Under the pieces are notes generated by a model. It did no database searches. It had not been told where the DNA came from and saw only the letters and a program-made list of their open reading frames with translations. Below, piece by piece: positions 40,214 through 41,821 of a DNA stretch of 41,821 bases. The position numbers and the translations under genes were made by a program. Origin of the DNA: JAQVHD01 sp035369485 (GTDB lineage Bacteria; Patescibacteriota; Minisyncoccia; UBA6257; JAAZHW01); the NCBI GenBank assembly GCA_035369485.1, contig DAOSMC010000003.1, forward strand, positions 1 to 41,821, read 5' to 3'. How positions within the stretch are numbered: position 1 is the first letter of the stretch; each line of letters begins with the position of its first letter.

Positions 40214-41821
40214 CTAAACCGCCTGTCCATCTAAACTTATTTTTATTCTTGCACTATTAAGAGGAAGAAATTCTAAAAATTTCGGCCAAATATCAACATT
40301 GATATTTTCAATATTTTTGTATTGCTCAAATAGCTTTTCCAATTCTTTAGTACTTTTCCCTACAAGTTGATCTCTAAATTGATTTACATCAACAGGATCA
40401 CGAAAAACAAGATTCGCTAATACAGGAAAAGATAATAATTTTCTATCACTAAAATCAACTCGCGGAACGCCATATTCAAAATGATAGCTAAATAATTCTT
40501 TTTCGCTTAAAGAATTGTCGTCTTTGATGGCTACAGCCGTAAACAAATGCTTAATATCACTCTCTTGAAAAGCTAAAACCTTCAATGCCACTTTAGCAGT
40601 CATTTCAAATTCTTCTGCTTTTTCACCTAACGCAGGTGAGGTTGTGGCAGAAACAACAATTAATTGTTTGGCATCATCTAAAACAATACTTCCAGCTGGT
40701 AATTTTGTTTGCAGTTCTTCATTAAGAGAAACATAAGCGATGTCTGCAATTTTCTTTTTGGCATTGGTGATATCTGTTTGCCCCACTACTTTTGTTTGAC
40801 CAATATAACCGCCAGTCATTGGTTTTAAGGATTCGCCGTAAAATTTTTCATAGCGCGGCGTTCCTTGAAATCCAGGAATAGTAAATCTGGTTGGTCCAAT
40901 ATTGTAACTCTCGCCAGGTCGATCAGCAACTACTTCGGCGTCAATGTATGAAGGAGCAATTTTCCCGTTTTCTATTTTGGCTCCGGGCACAACTACTTTA
41001 TTGACCAAACGAAAAATCTTTCCATCGGGTGCCATAAAGCGCGTTGTAGCCACGAGCGCTTGAGGGCTTGAGCTATAAGCATTATAAATTCTAATTGTTC
41101 CTTTAGCCTTTGCTTCAATATTTTTAATTTCGGTGGCAGGAAATTTTTGAGTAATTGTCCGGCTACTTTCGAAATAAAACAATGGTATCTGAAAATTATT
41201 ATAATCCACCTCTTGAATATTGCTCGTCGCTAAAACTGGCAATTGTTCTTCCCACTCATATTTTTTAGAAATAATATCTACTTCTGCCTTGGCTAAAAAA
41301 TTGATAAAAAGGTAAGATGCTATAAAAAATAAAAGAATAATTCCCAAAGTAATCCAAACTCCTTTGCCAAAATGAATTTTTTTATGTTCTTTCTTCCGTG
41401 CTTTTCTTAATTCTTTTTCAGAAATCTCTATTTCCGAAAAAGTCTCTTTATCAAAATAATCGGTAAAAAATTTTTTCTCTTTGGGGGGATTTATTTCTTC
41501 GTCGGGTTTCGTTTTGTTTTTTGACCCCTCTTGCATTTCCACTCCATCAAAAACCGATTCTGTCATTTTCTTAGACTTACTTATCTTATTTATCTGAGGC
41601 GGACGAATATCCCCTATTAAAATTTTGTTTTTAATGCTTGGCCGACTAATTTGCGACAACTCTGCAATTTTTATTCCTGATTCTTTAGCCATTAACGACA
41701 CCTCTTCGGCATCGCTATTAATATAAATCTTTTTATTAGCTGCATCAGCCTCACGTTTAATTAAACGGAAGTTCAAAATAGATTCGCTAATTCTAGCATT
41801 TTCAGGAACGATCAAAATAAC
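40214..41821 (-). CDS. Membrane-anchored protein with extracytoplasmic beta-rich domain (5' partial)
   Basis: The frame stays open to the right edge (VILIVPENARISESILNFRL), so the true start lies outside the window; at least 535 residues are present. The N-terminal 70 residues form a small alpha/beta unit (LNFRLIKREADAANKKIYI, SLMAKESGIKIAEL). A charged linker follows, then one membrane segment (about 152-172). The outer part (175-533) contains AKGTIRIYNAYSSSPQALVA, FMAPDGKIFRL, VVADRPGESYNIGPTRFTIP and GFQGTPRYEKFYGESLKPMT. I know the general type as a recurrent CPR envelope protein, but not a named family or function. It is upstream of infA, 78 bases away. Confidence 0.7.
   Translation of the reverse strand, partial: VILIVPENARISESILNFRLIKREADAANKKIYINSDAEEVSLMAKESGIKIAELSQISRPSIKNKILIGDIRPPQINKISKSKKMTESVFDGVEMQEGSKNKTKPDEEINPPKEKKFFTDYFDKETFSEIEISEKELRKARKKEHKKIHFGKGVWITLGIILLFFIASYLFINFLAKAEVDIISKKYEWEEQLPVLATSNIQEVDYNNFQIPLFYFESSRTITQKFPATEIKNIEAKAKGTIRIYNAYSSSPQALVATTRFMAPDGKIFRLVNKVVVPGAKIENGKIAPSYIDAEVVADRPGESYNIGPTRFTIPGFQGTPRYEKFYGESLKPMTGGYIGQTKVVGQTDITNAKKKIADIAYVSLNEELQTKLPAGSIVLDDAKQLIVVSATTSPALGEKAEEFEMTAKVALKVLAFQESDIKHLFTAVAIKDDNSLSEKELFSYHFEYGVPRVDFSDRKLLSFPVLANLVFRDPVDVNQFRDQLVGKSTKELEKLFEQYKNIENINVDIWPKFLEFLPLNSARIKISLDGQAV

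Overview
The window reads as a slice of a small, AT-rich, densely packed bacterial chromosome of the Patescibacteria / Candidate Phyla Radiation, most likely the Parcubacteria. This rests on gene content and style: a Gram-positive-like type IV pilus cluster, HtpX-LemA, a SIMPL-domain protein, a long-form NDK, a TraG/VirB4-like ATPase with no conjugation genes, short or extended ribosomal proteins, and a 16S rRNA with substitutions at primer sites. TGA is used as a normal stop, so the recoded (UGA = Gly) CPR lineages are unlikely. No phage, insertion sequence or CRISPR array is visible.

Layout, left to right. (1) 1-2046: tRNA-Ser and a lemA-htpX-hypothetical unit on the minus strand. (2) 2054-6421: a 1281-residue protein with about 17 HEAT-like repeats, followed by a small GNAT-like protein. 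(3) 6418-10700: trmD and a KH-domain gene (minus), then pth, dnaB and recR (plus), converging on rplU. (4) 10709-13011: creatininase-family protein, GT2 glycosyltransferase, tRNA-Gly and rnhB. (5) 13362-18307: a five-gene operon tpiA-SIMPL-pgk-recJ-rnhA. (6) 18482-22252: a secretion-type ATPase, its small upstream partner, and trxB. (7) 22549-24495: a GT-C membrane glycosyltransferase. (8) 24581-24740: an unannotated structured RNA with its own promoter and terminator. (9) 24742-34111: a type IV pilus operon (response regulator, two major-type pilins, membrane protein, PilB, PilC, three minor pilins, PilM-PilN fusion) ending in ndk. (10) 34140-36052: a stand-alone 16S rRNA unit with promoter, processing helix and terminator. 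(11) 36180-40201: the infA-rpmJ-rpsM-rpsK-rpsD-rpoA-rplQ-rplM-rpsI operon, preceded by a partial membrane-protein gene that runs off the right edge.

The most striking signal concerns how translation starts. The 3' tail of the 16S rRNA reads GGATCA-TCTTTAAAGG where nearly all bacteria have GGATCA-CCTCC, so the canonical anti-Shine-Dalgarno is absent. None of the gene starts I checked has a GGAGG-type site. Several strong sigma70-type promoters sit so close to an ATG that their transcripts would be leaderless or nearly so (tpiA, rplU, the HEAT gene, probably trmD, and the response regulator). A few starts instead carry AAAGA or AAAGAT at normal RBS spacing, which would pair with the altered 16S tail. 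The RNA polymerase alpha subunit also lacks its C-terminal domain, and the 16S has two changes in the highly conserved decoding-site strand. Together these suggest a stripped-down initiation system that departs from the usual bacterial model.
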